A stretch of 64,000 bases of DNA from Lolliginicoccus lacisalsi (lineage in GTDB: Bacteria; Actinomycetota; Actinomycetes; Mycobacteriales; Mycobacteriaceae). Numbering within the stretch: the first letter of the stretch is position 1; the number at the start of each line of letters is the position of its first letter. The DNA lies in contig NZ_JACYWE010000004.1 of assembly GCF_014841105.1 (NCBI RefSeq), forward strand, positions 123,767-187,766. The letters run 5' to 3'. Shown here one piece after another: positions 56,717-64,000 of this stretch. A program made the translations under genes and the position numbers. A model generated the notes under the pieces. It had not been told where the DNA came from. It did no database searches and worked only from the letters and a program-made list of their open reading frames with translations.

Positions 56717-57898
56717 ATGCCCGTGTGGGGCCACATCGAGCATTGGCTGGCGAGCCATCGGGCGCAGATCGTCCAGTGGCGTCGTCACCTGCATCGGCGT
56801 CCCGAGCTCGCCCGCGCCGAGCATCGCACCACCACGTTCCTCGAGGAGAAGCTCCGGGCCGCGGGCCTGGCTCCGGTGCGGTTCCCCGGAGGTACCGGCC
56901 TGCTCCTGGATATGGGGCCGGCGGACGCGGCCGGCCGTCGGCTGACGATCCGCGCGGACATCGACGCGTTGCCGATGCAGGAGCGCACCAATGCCGAGTA
57001 CGCCTCGACCGTCCCCGGGGTCGCCCACATGTGCGGCCACGACGCGCACGCGACGATCCTCCTCGCCACCGCGCTGGCGCTGGCATCCGTGCCGGAGCTG
57101 CCCCGGGGCGTGCGAATGATCTTCCAGCCCGCGGAGGAAGTGATGCCCGGCGGGGCGCTCGACGTGATCGCCTCGGGAGCGATGGAAGGGGTGTCGCGGA
57201 TCTTCGCGCTGCACTGCGATCCCCGGCTCGAGGTCGGGCGCATCGGCATCCGCACGGGCGCCGTCACCTCGGCCGCGGACTTCGTGGAGATCGGTTTCTC
57301 CTCCGCGGGCGGTCACACCTCGCGCCCCCACCTGACCACTGATCTGGTCTATGCGATGGGGCTGGTGATCACCAGCGTGCCCGCTCTGCTCACCCGGCGC
57401 ATCGATCCCCGCACCTCCACGGTGATGGCGTGGGGCGCCGCGCACGCCGGGGACGCCGCCAACGCGTTGCCCCGCGAAGGGGTGCTGCGGGGGACCATCC
57501 GCACCGGCGACCACGCCACCTGGGCGCTGCTCGAGCCGCTGATCCGTGAGATCGTCACCTCGGTCGTCGCGCCCACCGGGGTGGAGCTGGAGATCCGCTA
57601 CCGGCGCGGGGTGCCCCCGGTGGTCAATGATGCCGCGTCCACGGCGATGCTGCGCCGCGCCGCCGAGCGCATTGGCCCCGGCGCGGCCGCGCCCACGGAG
57701 CAATCCGGCGGGGGAGAGGACTTCTCCTGGTACCTCGAGCACGCGCCGGGCGCGATGGCACGGCTAGGCGTGTGGTCGGGCTCGGGACCTCAGTCCGACC
57801 TGCACCAACCCACCTTCGACATCGATGAGCGAGCCCTCGAGCATGGAGTGCGGCTGCTCGCGGGCCTCGTGCTCGACGCGAGCGGGCCGACCGCCTAG
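56717..57898 (+). CDS. M20 family amidohydrolase (AmiA1/AmiB-like)
   Basis: 393-residue metallo-amidohydrolase. WRRHLHRRPELARAEHRTTT opens it, and RADIDALPMQE, HMCGHDAHATILLATALAL and QPAEEVMPGGAL carry the metal ligands and catalytic Glu. AAGGHTSRPHLTTD-type residues lie in the dimer domain, and SGGGEDFSWYLEHAPGA is the last metal motif. It cleaves N-acyl amino acids or amides. The position after PNP matches Rv3305c/Rv3306c, here separated by the dormancy block. ATG 56717 follows GAGGGAGAACAGG. Confidence 0.92.
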   Translation: MPVWGHIEHWLASHRAQIVQWRRHLHRRPELARAEHRTTTFLEEKLRAAGLAPVRFPGGTGLLLDMGPADAAGRRLTIRADIDALPMQERTNAEYASTVPGVAHMCGHDAHATILLATALALASVPELPRGVRMIFQPAEEVMPGGALDVIASGAMEGVSRIFALHCDPRLEVGRIGIRTGAVTSAADFVEIGFSSAGGHTSRPHLTTDLVYAMGLVITSVPALLTRRIDPRTSTVMAWGAAHAGDAANALPREGVLRGTIRTGDHATWALLEPLIREIVTSVVAPTGVELEIRYRRGVPPVVNDAASTAMLRRAAERIGPGAAAPTEQSGGGEDFSWYLEHAPGAMARLGVWSGSGPQSDLHQPTFDIDERALEHGVRLLAGLVLDASGPTA

Positions 57899-57934
57899 CG
57901 GTGTCCCCGGCCTGCGCAGGCGAGGCAAACATGG

Positions 57935-57953
57935 TTAGGGTAGCCTAGTCGCA
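57935..57953 (+). promoter_or_regulatory. DtxR/IdeR iron box of the iron ABC importer
   Basis: TTAGGGTAGCCTAGTCGCA matches 13 of 19 positions of the DtxR/IdeR consensus, including the central TAG/CTA. It lies 31 bases before the TTG start of the substrate-binding protein and should repress it when iron is plentiful. Confidence 0.7.
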
Positions 57954-57983
57954 ATTGTCCGGCATGACACACAAGGAGCACAG

Positions 57984-59033
57984 TTGATCACCAGAAAGCG
58001 CATGCTCGCAGCGCTGGCCGCCGTAGCGGTAACCGCACCGCTCGCTGCCTGCGGCTCCGACGAATCCGCCACCGGGACTGGTAACAGCAGCACGGAGGCC
58101 GCGTCCCTCGTGATGTACTCGGGACGTGGCGAGAACCTGGTCGGTGACCTTATCCCGATCATCGAGGATCTTGCCGATGTCTCCATCGAGGTCCGCTACG
58201 GCAGCACCTCCGAGCTCGCTGCGCAGATCCTGGAGGAAGGCGACCGCTCGCCCGCGGATGTCTTCTTCGCGCAGGACGCCGGCGCGCTCGGCGCGGTCGC
58301 CAACGCAGGGCTCCTCGCTCCGCTCGCCCCCGAGACGCTCGAGCTCGCTATTGACGAGTACCAGGCCGAGGACGGCACCTGGGTCGCCACCTCCGGTCGT
58401 GCACGCGTGATCGTCCATGACACCGAGGCTGTCGACGCAGCCGATGTGCCCGATACCATTGATGAGCTTCTCGATCCGCGCTGGAGCGGCCAAATCGGTT
58501 TCGCTCCCACCAACGCCTCCTGGCAGTCGTTCGTGACCGCGCTGCGCGTCTCCCGGGGCGAGGACGGGGCACGCGAATGGCTCGAGGCGTTCCGCGACAA
58601 CGAGCCGGTCCGCTACGACAAGAACGGCTCCATCCTCAATGCGGTCGAGGAAGGCCAGGTCGAGCTTGGCCTGATCAATCACTACTACTGGTACCGGCTG
58701 CAGGACGATAAGGGCGCCGAGAACATGCGTTCTGCGTTGAACTACCTCGCGCCCGGCGACGAGGGCGCGCTCGTCAACATCGCGGGCGCGGGCATCCTCG
58801 TCAGCTCCGAGCAGCAGGAGGCGGCAGAGCGGGTCATCCGCGCCATGCTGTCGGTCGACGCCCAGCAGTACTTCCTCGATGAGACCGCGGAGTACCCCGT
58901 GGTGGACGCTCTCGAGGTCACGGAGGATGGCCGCCCCCAGCTCGATGAGCTCCAGGGCCCCGATATCGACCTCTCCGAGCTCGAGTCCCTCGAGCAGACC
59001 CAGCAGTTGCTCACCGAGGTCGGGTTGCTCTGA
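57984..59033 (+). CDS. Iron(III) ABC transporter substrate-binding lipoprotein
   Basis: 349 residues. A TTG start with AAGGAG at good spacing gives MITRKRMLAALAAVAVTAPL then AAC, a lipobox with C23. The mature protein (LVMYSGRGENLVGDLIPIIE) belongs to the FbpA/FutA ferric-binding family; FAQDAGALGAVANAGLL and INHYYWYRLQDD contain the metal-contacting tyrosines and loops. It delivers Fe(III) to the permease encoded next. An iron box lies upstream. Confidence 0.92.
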   Translation: MITRKRMLAALAAVAVTAPLAACGSDESATGTGNSSTEAASLVMYSGRGENLVGDLIPIIEDLADVSIEVRYGSTSELAAQILEEGDRSPADVFFAQDAGALGAVANAGLLAPLAPETLELAIDEYQAEDGTWVATSGRARVIVHDTEAVDAADVPDTIDELLDPRWSGQIGFAPTNASWQSFVTALRVSRGEDGAREWLEAFRDNEPVRYDKNGSILNAVEEGQVELGLINHYYWYRLQDDKGAENMRSALNYLAPGDEGALVNIAGAGILVSSEQQEAAERVIRAMLSVDAQQYFLDETAEYPVVDALEVTEDGRPQLDELQGPDIDLSELESLEQTQQLLTEVGLL

Positions 59034-60649
59034 GTTCCAACCCCATCACGCGCCAGCGCGGTCGCCCCCTGCTTGGGGCGACCGCGCTGGCGATTGCTGC
59101 TCTCGCCACAACGCCACTGCTCTACCTCGTCGTGCGGGCGCTCGAGCGCGGTCCCGCCGTGGTGCGGGAGGTCCTTGAGCGCCCCCGCACCCTTGAGCTT
59201 TTCTGGCGCAGCAGCATCCTCGCTCTGACCGTCACCGTTGCCTGCATCATTCTCGGTTCCGTGCTGGCGTGGATCGTGGTCCGCACCGACCTTCGCGGGC
59301 GCCGGATCCTTGGCGTGCTGTTCACGCTGCCCCTCGCCATCCCGTCCTACGTGCTGGGATTCATCTGGGTGGCGGAGTTGCCGCAGCTCACTGGCTTCAT
59401 CGGTGCCGCAACGGTCCTGACGATCGCGAGCTACCCATACGTGTTCCTGCCCGTAGCCGCGGCCCTGGCTGCCGCGGACCCCGCGGGCGAGGAGGTAGCC
59501 CAGACCCTCGGGCGCTCCCGCATCCGCGCGGTCCTGTCGATCACCACCCGGCAGGTATGGCCCGCGGCCACCGCCGGAGGGCTCCTTGTCGCGCTCTACA
59601 CGCTCAGCGACTTCGGCGCTGTCGCGCTCATGCGCTATGACGCCTTCACCGTCGCGATCTTCATGAGCTACCAGGGCTCCTTCGACCGCACCCCCGCTGC
59701 CATCCTCGGGCTCATCCTCGCCGCGGCAGCCATCCTTCTCACCATCGCCGAGCGTCGCGCCCGCCGGGGATTCGCCGCCCGCATCGCGACAGGGGCACCG
59801 CGCGCGTCGCGCCCCTTCGTGCTAGGACCGCTCGGCGTTCCCGCCTACCTGCTCGCTGTCACCGTGATCACCGCAGGCGTCATCCTGCCCTTCGCGGCGC
59901 TCGGCCGCTGGATGCTGCGCAGCCAGCGGGTGTCCGTCGCCTGGGGCGAGATCTGGGCCGCCACCGCTTCCACGATCCAGGTCGCAGGCATCGCGGCGCT
60001 CGCCACCACGCTCGCCGCCATACCCATCGGACTGCTTGCCGCGCGCTCCCGCTCGCTCGCCGCCCGCACAGCCGAGTCCGTCTCCTACATCGGCTTCGCC
60101 CTGCCTGGAATCACCGTTGGGCTCGCGGTGGTGTTCATCGGGATCCGCGCGCTGCCCCAGCTCTACCAGCAGCTCCCTATGCTCGTCATGGCCTACATGG
60201 TGCTTTTCCTGCCCCTGGCCGTCGGGGCCATCCGCTCCGCCATCGCCTCCATTCCGGAATCGCTCGAGGACGTCTCGGCCACGCTCGGGGAACCGCGCTG
60301 GCGCACCAGCATCCGCATCGTCCTTCCCCTTGCCCTGCCCGGGACCGCGGCTGGCGCGGCCCTGGTGTTCCTCGCTGTTGCCAAGGAACTGCCCGCCACG
60401 CTCATGCTGCGCCCCACCACCGTTGATACCCTCGCCACGAGCCTGTGGTCGCACACCGCGGAGCTCGCCTACGGAGCCGCGGCCCCCTACGCTGTCGCGC
60501 TTATCCTTGTCGCGGCGCTGCCCGCGCTGCTGCTCGGCAATGTCATGGGATGGCGCTCCACGATGCCCCGACTGCCCCTCCCGCGCGATACCGACGGTCT
60601 CGACGAGGCCGCGGCGCCCGTAGCCACGAAGGAGAGCGCTCCCGCATGA
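59030..60649 (+). CDS. Iron(III) ABC transporter permease, likely starting at CTG
   Basis: FbpB-type permease with two BPD domains and about 12 membrane helices. EEVAQTLGRSRIRAVLSIT and EDVSATLGEPRWRTSIRIVL are the two EAA loops that contact the ATPase. A clear first helix (LLGATALAIAALATTPLLYL) lies upstream of the first ATG/GTG/TTG codon (GTG 59132), so a start at CTG 59030 in a CTGA overlap with the previous stop is proposed. From 59132 the protein would have 505 residues and lose that helix; from 59030 it has 539. It ends in an ATGA overlap with the ATPase gene. Confidence 0.85.
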   Translation: MSSNPITRQRGRPLLGATALAIAALATTPLLYLVVRALERGPAVVREVLERPRTLELFWRSSILALTVTVACIILGSVLAWIVVRTDLRGRRILGVLFTLPLAIPSYVLGFIWVAELPQLTGFIGAATVLTIASYPYVFLPVAAALAAADPAGEEVAQTLGRSRIRAVLSITTRQVWPAATAGGLLVALYTLSDFGAVALMRYDAFTVAIFMSYQGSFDRTPAAILGLILAAAAILLTIAERRARRGFAARIATGAPRASRPFVLGPLGVPAYLLAVTVITAGVILPFAALGRWMLRSQRVSVAWGEIWAATASTIQVAGIAALATTLAAIPIGLLAARSRSLAARTAESVSYIGFALPGITVGLAVVFIGIRALPQLYQQLPMLVMAYMVLFLPLAVGAIRSAIASIPESLEDVSATLGEPRWRTSIRIVLPLALPGTAAGAALVFLAVAKELPATLMLRPTTVDTLATSLWSHTAELAYGAAAPYAVALILVAALPALLLGNVMGWRSTMPRLPLPRDTDGLDEAAAPVATKESAPA

Positions 60650-61701
60650 ACGCACGCCCCAGCGCGCTCGGCATCGAGGGCCTCTCCGCCGGCTACGGCC
60701 GCCACCCGGTCCTCGATGACATCACCCTCGCTATCACGCCCGGCGAGTTGCTCGCCGTGCTTGGCCCATCCGGGTGCGGCAAGACGACCCTGCTCCGATC
60801 CATCGCCGGGCTGCACCGCATCAGCAAGGGCAGCATCACCATTGGCGAGCACACCGTCGCGCGGGATGCATCCCTCCATATCGCGCCCGAGCGGCGCCGG
60901 GTCGGCCTCGTCCCGCCGGAAGGTGCCCTGTTCCCGCACCTGACCGTCGCCGCCACCGTCGGCTACGGGCTGCGCCGGGGCACAACGCGCGCCCAGCGCG
61001 CCGCCGCCACCGAGACCCTCCTCGACCTCGTCGGCCTGCCCGGCTATGGAAAGGCCAGGCCGGCCCAGCTCTCCGGCGGCCAGCAGCAGCGCATCGCCCT
61101 CGCCCGCGCCCTCGCGCCCACCCCGGCGATCGTGCTGCTCGACGAGCCTTTCAGCGCTCTCGATGCGGGACTGCGCGCCACCCTGCGCGCCGACGTGCGG
61201 GCGCTGCTGCATGAACGGCGCATCACGTCGGTGCTTGTCACCCATGACCAGGACGAGGCGCTCGGCATGGCGGATCGTGTCGTCGTCATGCTCGGGGGGA
61301 AGGTCGCGCAGATCGGCACCCCCGAGGAGATCTACCACACCCCCGCCACGCTCGAGGTCGGCCAGTTCGTCGGCGACTCCATCGCTATCGCCGCCGATCC
61401 CAGGCAGGCGCCGGAGGGATGGGCGCGCACCGCCCTTGGTGCGATTCCGATCCTCAATGGCGCGACCAAGCCGGGCACCGCGCTGATCCGTCCCGAGCAG
61501 ATCGACATCACCCCTGCCGTTGATGCCAGCGACTATCGCGTCACGGACGTGCGCTTCACCGGGCCCGCCACCATAATCACCGCCACCAGCACGGACGGCG
61601 CCACGCGCGCGCGGTCCTTCACGCCGGGCGACAAGCGCCTCCGGCTCGGCGACCCCGTGGACATCCACGTCACCGCCGCCGTCCCCGTGTTCCCCGGCTA
61701 A
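60646..61701 (+). CDS. Iron(III) ABC transporter ATPase with altered Q-loop
   Basis: 351 residues. Walker A GPSGCGKTT (40-48), ABC signature LSGGQQQR, Walker B IVLLDEPFSALD and the H-loop VTHDQDEA are intact. The Q-loop reads LVPPEGALFPHL where relatives have VPQEGALFPHL, so the metal- and water-contacting Gln is Pro91 (codon CCG, one base from CAG). A C-terminal TOBE-like regulatory domain follows residue 240. It should power ferric import with the two preceding genes. ATGA overlap with the permease. Confidence 0.93.
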   Translation: MNARPSALGIEGLSAGYGRHPVLDDITLAITPGELLAVLGPSGCGKTTLLRSIAGLHRISKGSITIGEHTVARDASLHIAPERRRVGLVPPEGALFPHLTVAATVGYGLRRGTTRAQRAAATETLLDLVGLPGYGKARPAQLSGGQQQRIALARALAPTPAIVLLDEPFSALDAGLRATLRADVRALLHERRITSVLVTHDQDEALGMADRVVVMLGGKVAQIGTPEEIYHTPATLEVGQFVGDSIAIAADPRQAPEGWARTALGAIPILNGATKPGTALIRPEQIDITPAVDASDYRVTDVRFTGPATIITATSTDGATRARSFTPGDKRLRLGDPVDIHVTAAVPVFPG

Positions 61702-61726
61702 GCGGCCCAGGCTGCCCTGGGCGCGG

Positions 61727-62197
61727 CTAGTCGAACGTCGGCCCAGGACCGACGTTGCGGCTCGCGCGCAAGCGCAACCCACGCACGTAGTCCTCGGGAG
61801 CACCCGCCTTCTCGGCGGCATCGGCCACCACCCCGAGGTATCGAGCCGACGGCAAGCCACCCTCGTAGGCATCGAGCACATACAGCCACGCCAATGCCGA
61901 GCCACCGCCCTTGAGGTCCACCCGCACCCGTAGCTTGCGGTGGATGCCCATCTCGGTGCCCTCCCACCGGTCGAGGTTCACCTCGTCCTCGGCGGGGACG
62001 TCGAACAGGACCACGAAGACCCGCGATCCTGGTTCCTCCACGACCGTCGCGAGCGCGCCCTCCCAGCCGATATCGTCACCGCCGAAGGTCAATCGCCACC
62101 CCTCGAGCCCCCCCGTGCCCGCCATCGGTGAATGGGGAGCGCGGGCGATCATCTGTTCCGGATCCATGTTCGACCCGTATGCGGCATACAAAGGCAC
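61727..62197 (-). CDS. Gamma-glutamylcyclotransferase-like protein (Rv3304-like)
   Basis: 156 residues of GGCT fold: PLYAAYGSNMDPEQMIARAP is the family N-terminus with the YGSN substrate loop, LDRWEGTEMGIHRKLRVRV holds the Glu region, and WLYVLDAYEGGLPSARYLGV closes the barrel. It may act on gamma-glutamyl peptides; the substrate is unproven. GTG 62197 start. It is convergent with the ATPase gene and divergent from lpdA, the same order as Rv3304/Rv3303c. Confidence 0.87.
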   Translation of the reverse strand: MPLYAAYGSNMDPEQMIARAPHSPMAGTGGLEGWRLTFGGDDIGWEGALATVVEEPGSRVFVVLFDVPAEDEVNLDRWEGTEMGIHRKLRVRVDLKGGGSALAWLYVLDAYEGGLPSARYLGVVADAAEKAGAPEDYVRGLRLRASRNVGPGPTFD

Positions 62198-62346
62198 AGC
62201 AGAACCCCACGTCTTTCTCGTCGCACGGCTACATCACTAGACATCATCTTCCCCGATACGGCCACCTATGCGCACGGGATCCACGCTGACGCTATAGCGT
62301 TAGTGGCCGGAAGGACGCTCACCCATGGCGGACGGAGGACCCCACA

Positions 62347-63750
62347 ATGACCCGGATAGTCATCATCGGCGGCGGACCCGCGGGCTACGAGGCCGCGCTT
62401 GTGGCGGCCCAGCACGGAGGAGACGTCACCGTCGTTGACGCGGACGGAATCGGTGGTGCCTGCGTCCTCTATGACTGCGTGCCCTCCAAGACCTTCATCG
62501 CCTCCACCGGCATCCGCACCGACCTGCGCCGCGCCTCCGCCCTCGGCATCGAGTTCGACCCGAAGGGCGTCGGAATCTCCGTCCCACAAGTCCATGAGCG
62601 CGTCAAGAGCCTCGCCCAGGCGCAGTCCTCGGACATCCGCGCGCGCCTCCAGCGCGAGGGCGTCACCATCCTCAACGGGGTGGGAAAGCTCGTGGACTCC
62701 GCCCGCGGCCTTGCCACCCACACCGTGCAGGCCGACCTGTTCAGCGGCGAGCAGCATCGCCTCGACGCCGAGGTCGTCCTCATCGCCACCGGTTCCGCGC
62801 CCCGCGTGCTCCCCGCCGCGAAGCCCGACGGCAAGCGCATCCTCACGTGGCGGCACCTCTACGACCTCGAGGAACTGCCCGAGCACCTCATCGTGGTGGG
62901 ATCCGGCGTCACCGGCGTCGAGTTCGTCAACGCCTACACAGAGATGGGCGTCAAGGTCTCCCTCGTCACCAGCCGCGACCGCGTGCTCCCCTCCGAGGAC
63001 GCCGATGCGGCCGTCGTGCTCGAGGAATCGTTCACCGAGCGTGGCGTCACCTTCATCAAGCACGCGCGCGCGGACGCCGTCGAGACCACCGCCGATGGCG
63101 TAGTCGCCAAGATCCATGATGGACGCACCGTCGAGGGCAGCCACGCCCTCATGACCGTTGGCTCCGTGCCCAACACCGGCACCCTCGGCCTGGACAGCGT
63201 CGGCATCGAGACCAACGATGGCGGCTACATCCAGGTAGACCGTGTCTCCCGCACCACCGTGCCCGGGGTGTACGCGGCGGGCGACTGCACCGGGCTGCTG
63301 CCGCTCGCCTCGGTCGCCGCGATGCAGGGCCGCATCGCCATGTACCACGCGCTGGGCGAGGGCGTGAACCCCATCAAGCTCAAGACCGTCGCCTCCGCGA
63401 TCTTCACCCGCCCCGAGATCGCCACGGTCGGCGTGCCGCAGAGCGCCATCGACGAGGGCCACGTTCCTGCCCGCACCGTAATGCTGCCGCTCAACACCAA
63501 CCCGCGCGCCAAGATGATGGGCCTGCGACGTGGCTTCGTGAAGATCTTCTGCCGCCCCGCCACCGGTGTGGTGATCGGCGGCGTGATCGTCGCCCCCGAC
63601 GCCTCCGAGCTCATCCTGCCCATCGCGATGGCCGTGCAGAACCACCTCAGCGTCAACGACCTCGCCTCGACCTTCTCGGTCTACCCCTCGCTGTCCGGCT
63701 CCATCAACGAGGCCGCCCGGCAGCTCATGCGCCACGACGACCTCGACTAG
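62347..63750 (+). CDS. lpdA: NAD(P)H quinone reductase LpdA
   Basis: 467-residue flavoprotein disulfide reductase relative. IVIIGGGPAGYEAALVAAQH binds FAD, GGACVLYDCVPSKTFIA has the Cys39/Cys44 pair, VVGSGVTGVEFVNAY binds NAD(P), and AAGDCTGLLPLASVAAMQGR is the second FAD motif. The C-terminal His-Glu dyad of lipoamide dehydrogenases is replaced (VYPSLSGSINEA), exactly as in M. tuberculosis LpdA, which reduces quinones. The ATG is preceded by CGGAGGA. Confidence 0.94.
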   Translation: MTRIVIIGGGPAGYEAALVAAQHGGDVTVVDADGIGGACVLYDCVPSKTFIASTGIRTDLRRASALGIEFDPKGVGISVPQVHERVKSLAQAQSSDIRARLQREGVTILNGVGKLVDSARGLATHTVQADLFSGEQHRLDAEVVLIATGSAPRVLPAAKPDGKRILTWRHLYDLEELPEHLIVVGSGVTGVEFVNAYTEMGVKVSLVTSRDRVLPSEDADAAVVLEESFTERGVTFIKHARADAVETTADGVVAKIHDGRTVEGSHALMTVGSVPNTGTLGLDSVGIETNDGGYIQVDRVSRTTVPGVYAAGDCTGLLPLASVAAMQGRIAMYHALGEGVNPIKLKTVASAIFTRPEIATVGVPQSAIDEGHVPARTVMLPLNTNPRAKMMGLRRGFVKIFCRPATGVVIGGVIVAPDASELILPIAMAVQNHLSVNDLASTFSVYPSLSGSINEAARQLMRHDDLD

Positions 63751-63764
63751 CTGCGCGGGGCTGG

Positions 63765-64000
63765 GGCTGCGGCTGGAGTTGGCACCGGGGGCCGCGGCTG
63801 GGGCTTGCGCCGGGAGCCGCGGCTGGGGCTTGCCAGCTTGTTTCCCGGGCACCGGCCACCCCTGGGGGATCCTGGCCACCCTCCGTGCAGTGCGACTACC
63901 GAAATATCGTTGGCACCTGATGCTAGGAGTGGCGAGATTGCCGCAAGGGTGGCAGCTTCGGTCCAACCCTGCTGGTCCAACCCTGCTGGTCCAACCCTGC
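63765..64000. repeat. Repeat-rich intergenic end of the window
   Basis: Left array: GCCGCGGCTGGGGCTTGC units twice or more (63770-63835). Centre: GCCACCC near 63879 and GGGTGGC near 63946 form the ends of a long imperfect dyad that includes ACCGAAATATCGTTGG. Right array: a 14-bp unit GTCCAACCCTGCTG repeated to the window end (63961-64000). The architecture is the same as at the family A and B loci. No gene is seen. Confidence 0.75.

Overview
The window is high-GC actinobacterial DNA with mycobacterial gene order. metY, icd, trpS, yhjD, dacB, the sdh operon, cdd, deoA, add, an Rv3311-type gene, upp, pmmB, a purine nucleoside phosphorylase, an M20 amidohydrolase, a gamma-glutamylcyclotransferase-like gene and lpdA follow broadly the order remembered for M. 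tuberculosis Rv3340 to Rv3303c. With a DevR/DevS pair, DtxR/IdeR-type iron boxes, FadD15-like and Acr-like proteins and EspC/YbaB-type proteins, this points to the order Mycobacteriales (a relative of Dietzia, Gordonia, Rhodococcus or Mycobacterium). The genus cannot be fixed from sequence alone. The assignment rests on remembered families and synteny, not on a search.

Layout. 1-8300: sulfur amino acid metabolism (metY with a five-codon MSRCR leader), icd, a secreted protein, an MFS exporter, exonuclease III, trpS and a YihY/YhjD membrane protein. 8275-20600: a D,D-carboxypeptidase, a conserved-looking unknown, a secreted lipase, a divergent two-component system, an iron-boxed siderophore-interacting reductase, flavoproteins, a Tat-exported multicopper oxidase and BluB. 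21150-32150: an acidic secreted protein, a TetR-controlled acyl-reductase/SDR/acyl-CoA synthetase cluster, Bcp, a glutamate-cysteine ligase-like protein and a TetR/DHA2 efflux pair. 32380-37690: small genes, a Nudix hydrolase, a serine hydrolase and sdhCDAB. 37959-49301: nucleoside salvage (cdd, deoA, add, upp, pmmB, PNP), interrupted by an AbiEi-domain nuclease-like gene and by a five-gene operon with type VII secretion substrate features. 49335-55761: a dormancy-type block (two tandem universal stress proteins, devS, devR, an SDR and an Acg-type nitroreductase). 55963-63750: an enoyl-CoA hydratase, an amidohydrolase, an iron ABC importer behind an iron box, a GGCT-like protein and LpdA.

The most unusual feature lies between the genes. 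At least two families of dispersed long palindromes occur: family A with four copies and family B with three full-length homologous copies. Single palindromes of similar design occur as well. Many sit inside short tandem-repeat arrays whose unit contains the outer end of the palindrome. Perfect short tandem duplications also cover stop codons (3547-3603, 8258-8289) and one ribosome-binding site plus start codon (near 33274). Two same-orientation family B copies bracket the nuclease-like gene inserted between deoA and add, which are neighbours in mycobacteria. Together this looks like an uncharacterised repeat system, possibly with an associated nuclease.
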